From Saururus chinensis (lineage: Eukaryota; Streptophyta; Magnoliopsida; Piperales; Saururaceae): 64,000 nt of DNA. The stretch covers positions 5,610,893 to 5,674,892 of the forward strand of contig CP141149.1 of assembly GCA_035235625.1 (NCBI GenBank). The letters are read 5' to 3'. The translations under genes and the position numbers were made by a program. The notes below the pieces were generated by a model that searched no databases, was not told the origin of the DNA, and was given only the letters and a program-made list of their open reading frames with translations. Position 1 is the stretch's first letter, and the number at the start of each line of letters is the position of its first letter. This document shows, piece by piece, positions 34,456-46,027 of the stretch.

Positions 34456-37400
34456 TAGCATGTCACAAATGTGTATTTAATTGATCAAAACAAATGCTTA
34501 CTAATTTCCTATGTTCATAAGAATGAATCAAACGCACTATCGTTGAACCAATCAAAACAATTTTTTTAAGTTATATCATTTTAATCGATTCAAACCAAAG
34601 TTCGTTAAGAATGTGCACAAATCTTTATATCATTTAAAGTTTAAAGAGACCTCTAACTTATTCGTTACATTCGCAATAACGAATTACATGGACAAAACAA
34701 TGAACCAATTGGAACAGTTTTGGTGAAGTTATATCTTTTTAATCAATTAAAATCAAAGTTCCTTAAGAATGTGAACAAATTATTATATCGTTTAAAGTTT
34801 AAAGTGACCTCCCTTTCATTTATTACATTCGTAATAACGAATCAAATGACCAAAGTAATACCTCAACTTGGTCGTTCTTCCTTTAACTTATATAATTTTA
34901 TTTACTTAACTAGATTTAGAAAAAAGCACCGAAGCTCGTAATGAATGTGTATTTAATTATTTTAAATAAATACATAAACATTTGCTATGTTCGTAAGAAT
35001 GAATTAAAAGCACCTTTTAATAGATTAAAATTGAAGTTCTTTAAGAATGTGCATAAATCGTTATATCGTGTATAATTTTAAAAGATCTCTTATTAATTTG
35101 TTTACGTTCATAATAATGATTCAAATGGACAAAGTGATACCACAATCGGACCATTCTTACTTAAAATCATATGCTTAACTAGAATCATAACAAAGCACCA
35201 AAGCTCATCACGGATATTTATTTAATTTTTTTAAATAAATAGGTACTCCATTTGCTGTTCGTAAGGATGAATCAAATGTACTAAACTACGAACCAATTGG
35301 ACCACTTTTGGTTAAGCTATATCCATGTAATCAATTAAACCAAAGTTCATTAAAATTTTACACAAATCATTATATCATTTAAAGTTTAAAGCGACCTCCT
35401 TTTTATTTATTATGTTCGTAATAATGAATCAAATGGATAAAGTAATAGCACAATTTTGCCATTTTTCCTTAACTTTTGCAATTTCATTTGCTTAATTGTA
35501 TTCAAATCATAACATTGAAGCATGTCACGAATGTATATTTTAATTATTTTAGATAAATATGTACTCATTTGCTATGTTCGTAAGAATGCATAAAATGTAC
35601 TGAAGGACAAGCCAATTGGAACACTTTTGGTCAAGCTATATCCTTTTCATCAATCAAGACCAAAGTTCATTAAGAATGTCACAAAATGGAATGTTGTTTA
35701 AAGTTAATAAAATCTCCCATTACATTGGTAATAACGAGTCAAATAGACAAAGTGATACCACAATTTGATTGTACTTCCTTAACTTATATGATTTTATTCA
35801 CTTAACTAGATATAGAACAACGCACCAAAGATCGTCAGAAATATGTATTAAATTATTTTCAAAAAATATGTACTCATTTCCTTTGTTCGTAAGAATGAAT
35901 CAAACACACTAAACAACGAACCAATTAGATAAATTTTGGTCAAGTTATATCCTTTTAATCGATTAAAGCCAAAGTTCATCAAGAATGTATACAAACCGTT
36001 ATATTGTTTAAAGTTTAAAGAGACCTCTCACGCATTTGTGGCATTCATAATAATGAATTAAATTGACAAAGCATTACCATAATTTGACTGTTGTTCAATA
36101 ACTTATATGATTTCATTCGCTTAACTAGATCTAAAATGAAACACCAAATCTCGTCATGAATGTTGACTTAATTTTATTAAGTAAATATGTACACATTTGC
36201 TAAGTTCATAAGAATGAATCAAATGCACTAAACGATGAACCAATGGAACTACTTTTCATCAACTTATCCTTTTAATCATTTAGAATTGAAGTTCATTAAG
36301 AATGCTTACAAGTTTTTATATTGTTTAAAGTTTAAATAGTCCTCCCATTCAATTATTACATTTGTAATGGCAAATTAAATGCACAAAGAAATAGCATAAT
36401 TTGCCTGTTATTCCTTAATTTATATGATTTCAATCGTTTGATTAGATATATAACAAACCACCAAAGCACATCACACAAGTATATTTAATTACTTTTAATA
36501 AAAACTTACACATTTGCTAAGATTGTAAGAATGAATAACATGCACTAAATGACGAACCAATCGGACAAATTTTGGTCAAATTATACCATTTTAATAAATT
36601 AAAACCAAAGTTCGACAAGAATGTGCACAAATCGTCATATCATTTAAAATTTAAATAGACCTCTCATTCATTTGTTATGTTCATCATAATGAATCGAATG
36701 GACATAGTGATACCATGATTTGACCATTTTTCCTTAATTTCTATGATTTGATAAGCAAAACTATAATTAGAACAAAGCACCAAAACTCGTCACAAATGTG
36801 AATTTAATTATTTTAAATAAATTCATACTCATTTGTTATATTCGTAAGATTGAATCAAACACATTAAATTATTAAAACACACTAAATGCACTAATTGATT
36901 AAAACATAAGTTCGTTAAGAATGTCCACAAATTATTATATCCTGTAAAACTTAAAGAGACCTCAAATCCATTGTTTACATTCATACTAACAAATCATGTG
37001 GACAAAGGATAGCATAATTTGACCATTCTTCTTTAACTTATATAATTTTATTCACTTAACTAAATTTAGAACAAAGCACTGAAGCTTATCACATATGTGT
37101 AACCATTTGAAGCATAAACAAACATCCCATTCATTTGTTATGTTCATAATAATGAACCGAATGCACTAAGTGATACCACAATTTAATTATTCTTCCTTAA
37201 CATATATTATTTCATTGGTGTAACTATATTTTGACCAAAGCACCAAAGCTCATAACAAATGTGTACTTAATAGTTTTAAATAAATATGAACTCATTTGCT
37301 AAGTTCGCAAGAATTAATCAAACACACTAAACGATGAACCACTTGAAACACTTTTGGTCAAATTATATTCTTTTAATTTATGAAAACCAAAGTTCTTTAA

Positions 37401-38553
37401 GATTGTGCACAAATTGTTATATTATTTAAAGTTTAAAGAGACCTCTCATTCATTTAGTATATTTGTAATAACAAATCAAATGGACAAAGTGATACCACAA
37501 TTTGACCGTTCCTCCTTAACTAATATGATTTCATTCTCTTAACTAGATTTAGAACATATAACCAAAGCTCATCTTGAATGTGTATTTAATTATTTTAAAT
37601 AAATATCTACTCATTCGCTAAGTTTATAAGAATGAATCAAACAAACTAAACAATGAACCGATATGACCACTTTTTGTCAAGTTATATCCTTTTAATTAAT
37701 TAAAACAAAAGTTTGTTACGAATGGGCACAAATCAAAATATCATTCAACATTAAAAAAATATCTCATTCATTTATTACGTTCAGAGTAATGAATCAAAAG
37801 GAAAAAAAGATACCACAATTCAACCATTCATCCTTATCTTATATTATTCTATTCGCTTAACTAGGTCTGGAGCAAAGAACTACAGCTCATCATAAATGTG
37901 TATTTAATTATTTTAAATAAATATTTATTAATTTTCCATGTTCATATCAATGAATCAAACCCACTAACCGAGGAACCAATCGGACAAATTAATTTTAAGT
38001 TATATCCTTTTAATCGATTAAAAGCGAAGTTCCTTAAGAATGTGCACAAACCGTTATATCATTTAAAGTTTAAAGAGACCACTCATTCATATGTTACGTT
38101 GGTAACAACGAATCAAATGGACAACATGATATTACAATTTGATTGTTCCTCCTTAATTTATATGATTTCATTAGTTTAACTAGATTTAGAACACGGTAGT
38201 CCAGAATGTGTATTTAATTGTTTTAAATAAATACGTACTCGTTTGGTATGTTCATAAGAATGAATCAAACACACTAAATGACAAACCGGTCTGACCACTT
38301 TTGGTTATGTTATATCCTTTTTATTCATTTAAACTAAAGTTTGTTATGAATGTGCATAAAATATTATATCGTTTAAAGTTTAAAGAGAGCTCCCATCTAT
38401 TGTATAGGTTCGTAATGACAAATCAAGTGGACAAAGGATAACATAATTTGACCGTTCTCCTTTAACTTATATGATTTCATTCACTTAACTAGATTTAGAA
38501 CAAAGCACCGCAGCTCATTACATATGTATATTTAATTGTATTACATAAATACA
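34456..38553. repeat. Satellite DNA array, ~316-bp unit made of two diverged ~158-bp monomers
   Basis: The landmark TTTAAAGTTTAAAG (or a mutated form) appears at about 34633, 34791, 35072, 35379, 35696, 36007, 36323, 36643, 36943, 37105, 37424, 37741, 38062 and 38372. Most spacings are 300-320 bp; two are about 160. Within a unit the halves are themselves alignable: TTCGTAAGAATGAATCAAA ... AAAGTTCGTTAAGAATGTG against TTCGTAATAACGAATCAAA ... AAAGCTCGTCACGAATGTG. There is no coding potential. Both edges are cut by LTR-like termini, so the array was once longer. Copies are well diverged, so it is old. Confidence 0.9.
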
Positions 38554-39438
38554 TGTGCCATCGTAGCAATAATTTGGTTGGGACCCGCCTACGTCACACA
38601 CACACACTAGGCTTGCGATTAGGATGTGCATTAACACATTGTGAGGCCCAGACACGTGAATTATGTGTCAATGGTGGGACCCGTGGTTAGCAAGGGGTCC
38701 ACCCTGTCGTGGGCTTGGCCGTGTGCAGGGGGTCCAGGCCTCCACGGGCTCTGAGAGACAAAGTCCACTCCTGTTGTGTATGACACTCTAGTTAAACCAA
38801 AAGATCAAAAGCAAGAAAACCCAATTAGAATAGCCCACATTAAGAGCCCACTTAAGAGAGGTAAGTGAGGATTATAAAAAGGGAAACATGGGAGAGGAGG
38901 GGATTCCCTAGAGTAGTCCGTTCCCCTCCTCTTTTTCCCTCCTCTCTCCCAATCAGCCCCACCTCTCTATTCCCTTGGTTCGTCCTGCATAGTTTGGGAG
39001 AGTTTCTTGCTGGCCTCCCCTCTCCACTCACCTCTCTTGCTCTATTGGCATGCCAATTGAAGGATAAGGGCGTCATCCTTGTTTGGGACGTGGAGGCTGG
39101 TCTATAGTGGTGTTCCTTGCTGAGATCTACATCCAAGTGTGAAGGTTTTGAGGGATCAACACGTCTAAGAGGTAATCCCCTTCTCTACACTTGTTTTCTT
39201 GTGATCTAAGAGTGCGGGCTGATTGCTTCAAGGGCATGCAAGGGGCAGGAATGACCAAAGTCAGTACGCTATGACATCCAATTTGATTTCCTATACGCAT
39301 GATTCATGTTGGATGGTTTGATATTGCTCATTGATTTGAGATTATGTGAATGTTTGCGTAGATTAATTGAAAAGCTTGATTTTTTATTGGTGCGCCACCC
39401 CCTACCCGCCATGCTTCCATTAATCCGACCACTCTACA
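38554..39438 (+). repeat. 5' LTR of a Ty1/copia element
   Basis: It starts TGTGCCATCG directly after satellite sequence and ends CTCTACA directly before a primer-binding site. A TATA box (TATAAAAAG, about 38874) is well placed inside it. No matching 3' LTR is present because the element is truncated, so the start is set by TG and the satellite edge. Confidence 0.75.
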
Positions 39439-39439
39439 G

Positions 39440-39452
39440 TGGTATCAGAGAC
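39440..39452 (+). other. Primer-binding site of copia element
   Basis: TGGTATCAGAGAC follows the LTR after one base, matching the initiator tRNA-Met site. Confidence 0.88.
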
Positions 39453-40384
39453 AGGTTGGGGACGTTGGTCGCTGATCTAATCAAAATTCTTTTTTTTTAT
39501 TTACCCAATCTAGGGTTTTGTATGCTAGAATTGGGAAATTAAAAAATTGATTAATCTATAAGTTCTATCCATAGGGATTTTGATATAAAGTTGAAATTGA
39601 ATGCATATTGTACTATTGTGATTGATTAGCATGCTGGAAATTGTATGATTAAGAGTTTTATTGTGTTTTGTACGATTGGAAGAATATAGGGCAAAAAGGT
39701 CATTTCGGCCTTGTGATTTTTGCTCAATTTTATTCTCTGATCACATTCTGACCACACACTCACTTTCTGGTTAGTAAAAGCAAATTAATTTATCTTGATT
39801 AGATTTAATTAATATTGTGGTTTAAAAGGTGTGTGAATTGACCGTTTTAGCCCTATGGGCATTTTGGTCAATTCACATGGGTTGTGTGTGTGCTGCTATT
39901 TTTATGCCCTGAATTGTTTTTCATTGTGTTGAATACTCATTGAAACGTTGCTGGATTCAAAGTTTTGGTGTGTCTTTAATGGTGAAAAGACCAAAACAGC
40001 CCTAGGGCTATTTTGGTAATTTTGCACCAAAAATTGTATGGACAATAAATAAAAATTCCAGCAACCTCTAATATTGTTTATTTTATATTTTATGTACTAA
40101 GTTGGGTATTTAAGGGATTCTAAAAATCATAAACACCTAAATAGCCTATTTAGGGCAACTTCCTTAAGCGATTAAGGGGTAGTTAGGGTTAACTTTGAAA
40201 AGTGACCCAAACCCTAATTAATGTGTACCTAAATTAAGTCACTCAGCATAATATACTCAATTGCCCTATTTCCTTACTATTAGATCAAAAGAGGCTAAGC
40301 ATTTATTCCTTAAGAAGCTGTTAGCCTTCCATAGTGTTAATTTTCTATTCTCTGCCTTTTCCTTTGAAGTTGCACAATAGCTTC
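39453..40384 (+). other. Copia untranslated leader, interrupted at its end
   Basis: AT-rich sequence without a useful frame between primer-binding site and gag. It continues at 43996 after removal of the nested Ty3 element, nine bases before the gag start codon. Several short phrases recur (for example GCCCTAGGGCTATTTTGGT near 40000 and CCCTATGGGCATTTTGGTCA near 39850). Confidence 0.65.
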
Positions 40385-41392
40385 TATCACGGGCATGAAG
40401 CTTTGCCTAGCGTTCGCACACGTGATGGCCTGGCTACGCCGCGCAACCAACAGCCAATAGCCACTCTCTTCCCTTCCCACTCGTATGCGCAAGGGAATCA
40501 CAAGCAAAATAGCAACACAAGCCCGACCAGGTGCAAGGGTCTCCGCCCAAGCTATTTTTCTGTCCGCTGTAATACAAGATAGGGAGAAAGCAAGGGCTGA
40601 TCCACCAGGATGAGAGCTCTCCTCTCTGCTCCCTGGTTCACTGTGCAGGAAAATCTATCTCCCTCTTCAACCATGGCCGCCCTGCTCTCCCCTTTAAATA
40701 GGTTCAGCCTGAAACTGGCCATGCCTATGCTACTAGGAGTACAAAACCCACCCATTACAAGAGTCCTCACTCTAACCAACTCTCAGCCCATAAGCATTCC
40801 ACCCCTAGCATAGATTAGGAAACCTGTAAGAGTCCGTCTTCCACTAAAAGTCGAGCATCATGCTGCCTCCAAGAGTTTGTCAATCCAAGGAAACCAGCCA
40901 CTCCGGCTCCCATCCGCCCTAGGTATGTGACCAGCCTGCCTGTGTGAGTCCTGTCCATCCTAGGAACCTATTGTCCGAACTCCTACTCAAACTAGGAGTG
41001 CAACGAACTAGCATAAGTGAATCCCATCCACCTTAGAAGTCCTCCCCTAAGTCCAAGTAGCACCCAGCTTCGCTGAAAGAGTCCCGCCTGCGCAAGGACT
41101 CCTACTCAGCCTACTCTGCAAGGTGAGTAGCTCGTCCGAAACATCTCCCGTGCTGTCCCAGCATTCGTCCATGCCCAAGGGATTGCCTAGGCTGTCTGTC
41201 GCCTAACAAACTTGGTTTTCTGCTGCCAAGTAAGGGGTAGCCGCCCCCTTTCAGCATCCGTCAAGTTAAGGGGCTAACAGGCCTTCCGCACTTGATTCTT
41301 TGATGCCCTCGTCGAAGCCCCAACTTCCCAGGTGTACCGATTGAAGCTATGAAGCCATCCGCCTCACTGAACCTGCTAGCAAGTAGCCAACA
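40385..41392 (-). repeat. 3' LTR of nested Ty3 element
   Basis: On the minus strand it starts TGTTGGCTACTTGC, next to a purine-rich GGTGTGATGGGAAG polypurine tract, and ends in CCCGTGATA, a mutated form of TGACA. Confidence 0.82.
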
Positions 41393-41565
41393 CTTCCCAT
41401 CACACCATGGCCAAGTCAACTTCCACCCAGCCTAAGTTATCCTTCGGCCAAGTTTGAGCAGCATCCACTACCCACGAATCCTGCGAACCGCTGCATGAGT
41501 CCACCCCTTAGCTGCTTTGATCAGCCAAGGCTTGGGGAGTCCGCTCCCCTCCTTCCTTTGAATCC

Positions 41566-42545
41566 TCAATGACCAGAAGCTGCCCCCTCAATCGGGGACT
41601 CCAGCAACTGAACACATCCCATTCGCTGCAAGGGACTCATCCAGGATACCTCCTCATGCTCAGATTCCTCCTCCTCTTCAACGACAAGTGCATTCAGCCT
41701 TTCCTGTTTTGGACATTCCTTGGCAAGGTGTTGCCCATCACATATGAAACGGCCACCACCTCTATTAGGCTGGCTAGACTTCTCGCTGCCCTTTGCTTTG
41801 CCACCATTACTACCTTTACTACCCTCCTTGTTGGATGCCTTTGCCACCCCATTCTTCTTCACTGTCTCAGTGGGAGTTTGTTTGAAATCTACCAAGCTAT
41901 CAACCACTGCAATTACTGCAGGAAGGTCCTCCACTTGCCTCCATCTCAGCTCGTTCTGAGCCCAAGTTTGCAAGCCTGCCACGAAGTAGAATAGCTTGTC
42001 ATCCTCTGTCATGTTCGTCATGCCCAATATCAATGACTCGAACTCCTTAACATAGTCCCGGACTGCCCCCGTATGCCCGAGGTTCCTCAACGCCTCTCGA
42101 GCCATCCAAGACACGTTTTTGGGAAGGAATTACGCTTGCAACTCCCTCTTGAACATATCCCACATCCCTATTGTTGGCCAACCCGCAGCTGCATCATCCT
42201 CCAACCGCGTCCACCACCACAACTTTCCATCCCCTTCAAGGTACATCACTGCCACGGTAACCTTCTCCCCCTCTTGGGTATGGACCAGCATGAAGTAGCT
42301 TTCCATATCCCAATGGAAGTTCCCGATCTTCTTGGCACCTCACATCCCAGCATACGCCTTTGGTTCAGGGACCTTTGTCTTCTTCGTAACCTGCTGAGAT
42401 GAAGGCTCGCGCCCATCTCAGGATGGAGCTTTGTGACTGCCCGTTTCAGCAACAACACTTCATCCACTAACTCGCCCAACTTTGCTGCCGCTGTCTCCTC
42501 AACCTGTTGCACTTGCTGCCTGAGATAGTCCATCATCGTAGCCAC
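41566..42545 (-). pseudogene. gag of nested Ty3 element, frameshifted
   Basis: The N-terminal piece (42545-42246) contains a coiled segment (DYLRQQVQQVEETAAAKLGE). After a frame change, 42114-41566 gives the capsid part (VRDYVKEFESLILGM, DKLFYFVAGLQTWAQNEL, DLPAVIAVVDSLVDF) and a zinc-knuckle-like FICDGQHLAKECPKQERLNA; the first cysteine of CxxC appears lost. An acidic EEEEESEHEE stretch follows. TGA at 41566 ends it with no protease. Confidence 0.8.
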
Positions 42546-42954
42546 ATCAGCCGCTAATGTGGTGAGATGTGCTGCCCCTTCAGCTGGACTGCCTTCTTCC
42601 TAAGACTCATTAAGGTGTGGTGTAACTTCAAGCAAGGACACTCGCTGGTCGAAGAGGGCCAAATGCTCCTTGATGTTGCGCAAAGAGGTCTAGACTTCAG
42701 CCAACGTCCCATTCCTTGTGGTCATCACATCCACCTTCGCCTCAAGCTCAGTAATGCGAGTCAGCATCAAGCCAACCATCAAAGCTCTCTGTTTTGCAGC
42801 AACTCGTCAAGGAAAGGGAGTGCACACAGCAAAGATTTCGATCTATCCAGCAACAACCCGCAAGGATTTCTCCCCTTCCGAGTATCCCAACGATTCAGCC
42901 ACCTTCAGCCAACTCCCTCGCAGAGACAATACAGAGCGTTCACCTCCTTCAGTA

Positions 42955-42971
42955 TCCCGGCAATGGAACCA
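42955..42971 (-). other. Primer-binding site, not the initiator-Met type
   Basis: On the minus strand TGGTTCCATTGCCGGGA starts two bases inside the 5' LTR. It carries the obligatory TGG and differs from the sites of the other elements in this window. The tRNA was not identified. Confidence 0.6.
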
Positions 42972-42973
42972 AC

Positions 42974-43995
42974 TGTCATGGGCACGAAGCTTTGCCAAGC
43001 GTTAGCACACGTGATGGCCTGGCTACGTCGTGCAGCCAGTAGCCACTCTCTTCCCTTCCCACTCGTATGCGCAAAGAATCACAAGCAAAACAACACAAGT
43101 CCGACCTGGTGCAAGGGTCTTCACCCAAGCTATATTTTTGTCCGCTGAAATACAAGATAGGGAGAGGGCAAGGGCTGATCCACCAAGCTGAGAGCTCTCC
43201 TCTCTGCTCCTTGGTTCGATGTGCAGGAAAATCTGTCTCCCTCTTCAGCCATGGCTGCCCTGCTCTCCCCTTTAAATAGGTTCAGCCAGAAACTAGTCGT
43301 CCCTATGCTACTAGGAGTACAAAAGCCACCCAATACAAGAGTCCTCACCCTAACTAACTCTTAGCCCATAAGCATTCCACCCCTAGCATAGATTAGGAAA
43401 CCTGCAAGAGTTCATCTTCCGCTAGAAGTCCAGCACCATGTTGCCTCCAAGAGTTTGTCAATCCAAGGAAACCAGCCACTCCGGCTCCCATCCGCCCTAG
43501 GAGTGTGACTAGCCTGCCTGTGTGAGTCCTGTCCATCCTAAGAACATGCTGTTCGGACTCCTACTCAAACTAGGAGTGCAGTGAACCAGCATAAGTGAAT
43601 CCCGTCCACCTTAGGAATCCTCCCCTAAGTCCAAGTAGCACCCAGCTTCGCTGAAAGAGTCCCGCCCACATAAGGACTCCTACTCAGCCTGCTCCGCAAG
43701 GTAAGTAGCTCGTTCAGAACATCTCCCACGCTGTCCTAGCATCTGTCCATTCCCAAGGGGCTACCTAGGCTGTTCGTCGCCTAGCAAACTTGGTTGTCCG
43801 CTACCAAGTAAGGGGGTAACCGACCCCTTTCAGCATTTGTCAAGTTAAGGGCTAACAGGCCTCCCGCACTTGATTCTTCGACGCCCTCGTCAAAGCCCCA
43901 ACTTCCCAGGTGTACCGATTGAAGCTATGAAGTCATCCGCTCAAGTAAGGGGGTAGTTGTCCCCTTTCAGCATCCGTCAAGTTAAGGGGCTAACA
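42974..43995 (-). repeat. 5' LTR of nested Ty3 element
   Basis: It matches the other LTR closely until about 43940. Its last 56 bp instead repeat an internal LTR segment (43803-43857, AAGTAAGGGGGTA ... GGGCTAACA). Confidence 0.85.
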
Positions 43996-44004
43996 GCTTC
44001 CAAG

Positions 44005-45190
44005 ATGGTCACATCAGAATTAGGAAAGACTAAGAAGCTGAATGCTGACAACTATCTGGTATGGAAGAGAAGGATACACCATATCCTAATTCTTTCTGAT
44101 CTTGCTCATGTCATTGGGCAGATCATTGAGTCACTATCAGAGGGTTCTTTAGTTGCTCAGAAGAAAGCTTATGAAAAGCTGAAGGATGATGACAACAAGG
44201 CTAGGTCTACCACACTTACTTTCATGGAGCCAAAGATGGAAAGGCTCTTTGAGAAGTACAAGACTACTAGAGAGATGCTGGAAGCTGTTTCTGTTAGGTA
44301 TGGGGAGCATACAAAAGCTCATAAGAGGATGTTACACTCCAAGTACCAGAACTTCAGGATGAGGGAAGGAGATAATGCGAATGAGCACCTGACTGCTATG
44401 TTTATCATTGCTGATGACCTAGAGACACTAGAGGACCCTATCTATGAGGGAATCCAATTGTCTATAGTGTTGAACAGCCTCCCCAAGTCATGGGAGAGTG
44501 TGGTAGTCTACCTCAACATGAATGACCAGAAGATCACAATGGAGGCTTTGATTGCCAAGCTTAGGCTTTAGCAGGAAAGGAGGAACCATGTGAAGGCTTC
44601 TGGTGGTGCTACTACTACCAACCTGGCATAGAATTCTGGTGGAGGCAAGAAGGGTGGACAGGGGCCTGGTCCCTCTAACAAGAGAGCTTTCACAAAGAAG
44701 GAGAAGAAGCCTCAAAACAAGGGCACTAGAAAGGGGAATAACAAACCCCAGGGTGTATGCTTCAAGTGTGGCCAGGTGGGCCACTTCAAGGCTAATTGTC
44801 TCTAGAAAGATGACCAAACAAACAACAACAACAAGGGCAAGAGCAAGGAGATTGTGTGTGTTGTCTTAGAGATGATGATTGCTAACATCAAGGAGAAGAC
44901 TTGGTGGCTGGATTTAGGGGCTATAGTTCATGTGTCTTATTCTAGGGGATCCAGGGAAGAGATGATTAACCTGATGCCAAGCCAGAACAAAGTCTTCATG
45001 GGCAACAACACTTACTGCGAGGTGGAGGCTATGGGGAACTATAGGATTCCTCTGAAGGATGGGTCTACACAAGTGCTCAATAATGTGCTCTTTGCTCGCT
45101 ACATCAGGAGGAACCTGATTTCAATCCCTATTCTGATCAAGAAGGGGTTTGAAGTTAGGTTCAAGGGGAGAAAGGCCATTGTGGCCAAGG
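44005..45190 (+). pseudogene. Ty1/copia gag and start of protease, truncated
   Basis: ATG 44005 opens MVTSELGKTKKLNADNYLVW, the start of copia gag (UBN2/DUF4219 type). It runs through LHSKYQNFRMREGDNANEHL and VLNSLPKSWESVVVYL. The zinc knuckle is CFKCGQVGHFKANC (CX2CX4HX4C, intact). The protease region shows WWLDLGAIVHVS, where the catalytic DSGA box has become DLGA, followed by YIRRNLISIPIL of the pre-integrase segment. In-frame TAG codons lie at 44569, at about 44629 and at about 44803. The frame ends abruptly where CACTA subterminal repeats begin, so integrase and reverse transcriptase are missing. Confidence 0.9.
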
Positions 45191-45595
45191 GTGCATCACT
45201 AATAAGGACTTATTAGCGACGCAACTAATTTTGCATCGCTAATAAGTTGTTTTTAACTTTTTTTAAAAATGTTTTTTTATTAGTGACAATAGGATAACGT
45301 CGCTAATAACTTATCATTAGTGATGCTTAGAATTATGCATCACTAATAATTTACTATTAGCAACGTTATTTTATGCGTTGCTAAAGGAAAATTATCAGTG
45401 AGGCATAAATAAGTGTCACTAATGTGACACTGTTAGCGACGCTTTATATTAAGCATCGCTAATAGGCAATAACGACTAGAATTTTTTTTATACTTATGGT
45501 GATGCTTTTTATGCATCGCTAATAGTCATTAGCGACACTTATGAGACTATTAGCGATGCATAAATGTGTCGCTAATAGTCTTTTTTGTTGTAGTG
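45190..45595 (+). mobile_element. CACTA right arm with terminal TTTTTTGTTGTAGTG
   Basis: Nine or so GCGACG-type inverted pairs run to the terminus TTGTTGTAGTG at 45595. The flanking triplet is TAT. It is probably the partner of the left arm at 26818, but could belong to a different copy. Confidence 0.72.
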
Positions 45596-46027
45596 TATTT
45601 TGAGTACGGAGGAAACATGGTGCTAGTAGTGAGTGGGAGACTTCCCAAGGCATATACAATGCAAGATGTATATAATTTCAATATGATTTTGCATTTAAAT
45701 AAAAATGAAAACTACTATGAAAATTAAGGGATTTTTTAAAGAAAATTTAAACTATTAATATTCAAACTTGAATCTCCCAAAAAATGACTTGGTAGTTTAA
45801 AGGAAAAACTATCCATAGCATAAAATGTGTACAAAGATGAATGAAAAAATTTTACAAATTTGAGGCTAGGATCCTTGCTAGCAGAGAAAACCCAAAATAA
45901 CAACAAGACAACACATCCAAATGACAATTTGTAGTTGGTCCTGCTTTTTGAGCTGCACACTAAAATAACATAAAGACTGCCCCACTAGCCCATAAAGAAA
46001 ATTGTGTTGGCTCATGCTCCCCCTTAA
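45596..46027. other. Intergenic, nothing recognised
   Basis: AT-rich; the longest frame is 74 codons on the minus strand, without features. Confidence 0.5.

Larger units (their letters stand above)
40385..43995 (-). mobile_element. Nested Ty3-type LTR element, gag only
   Basis: It is flanked by a perfect 5-bp duplication GCTTC (40380-40384 and 43996-44000), inside the copia leader. LTRs of about 1.0 kb lie at 40385-41392 and 42974-43995, with TATCACGGG and TGTCATGGG starts. The interior of about 1.6 kb holds gag but no reverse transcriptase or integrase, so it could not move by itself. Primer-binding site next to the right LTR sets minus orientation. Confidence 0.9.

Noticed and set aside
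26818..45595. One single 18.8-kb CACTA element
   Set aside because: The left terminus is decayed and the flanking triplets differ (CCA, TAT), so the ends are annotated separately and the pairing is left open.
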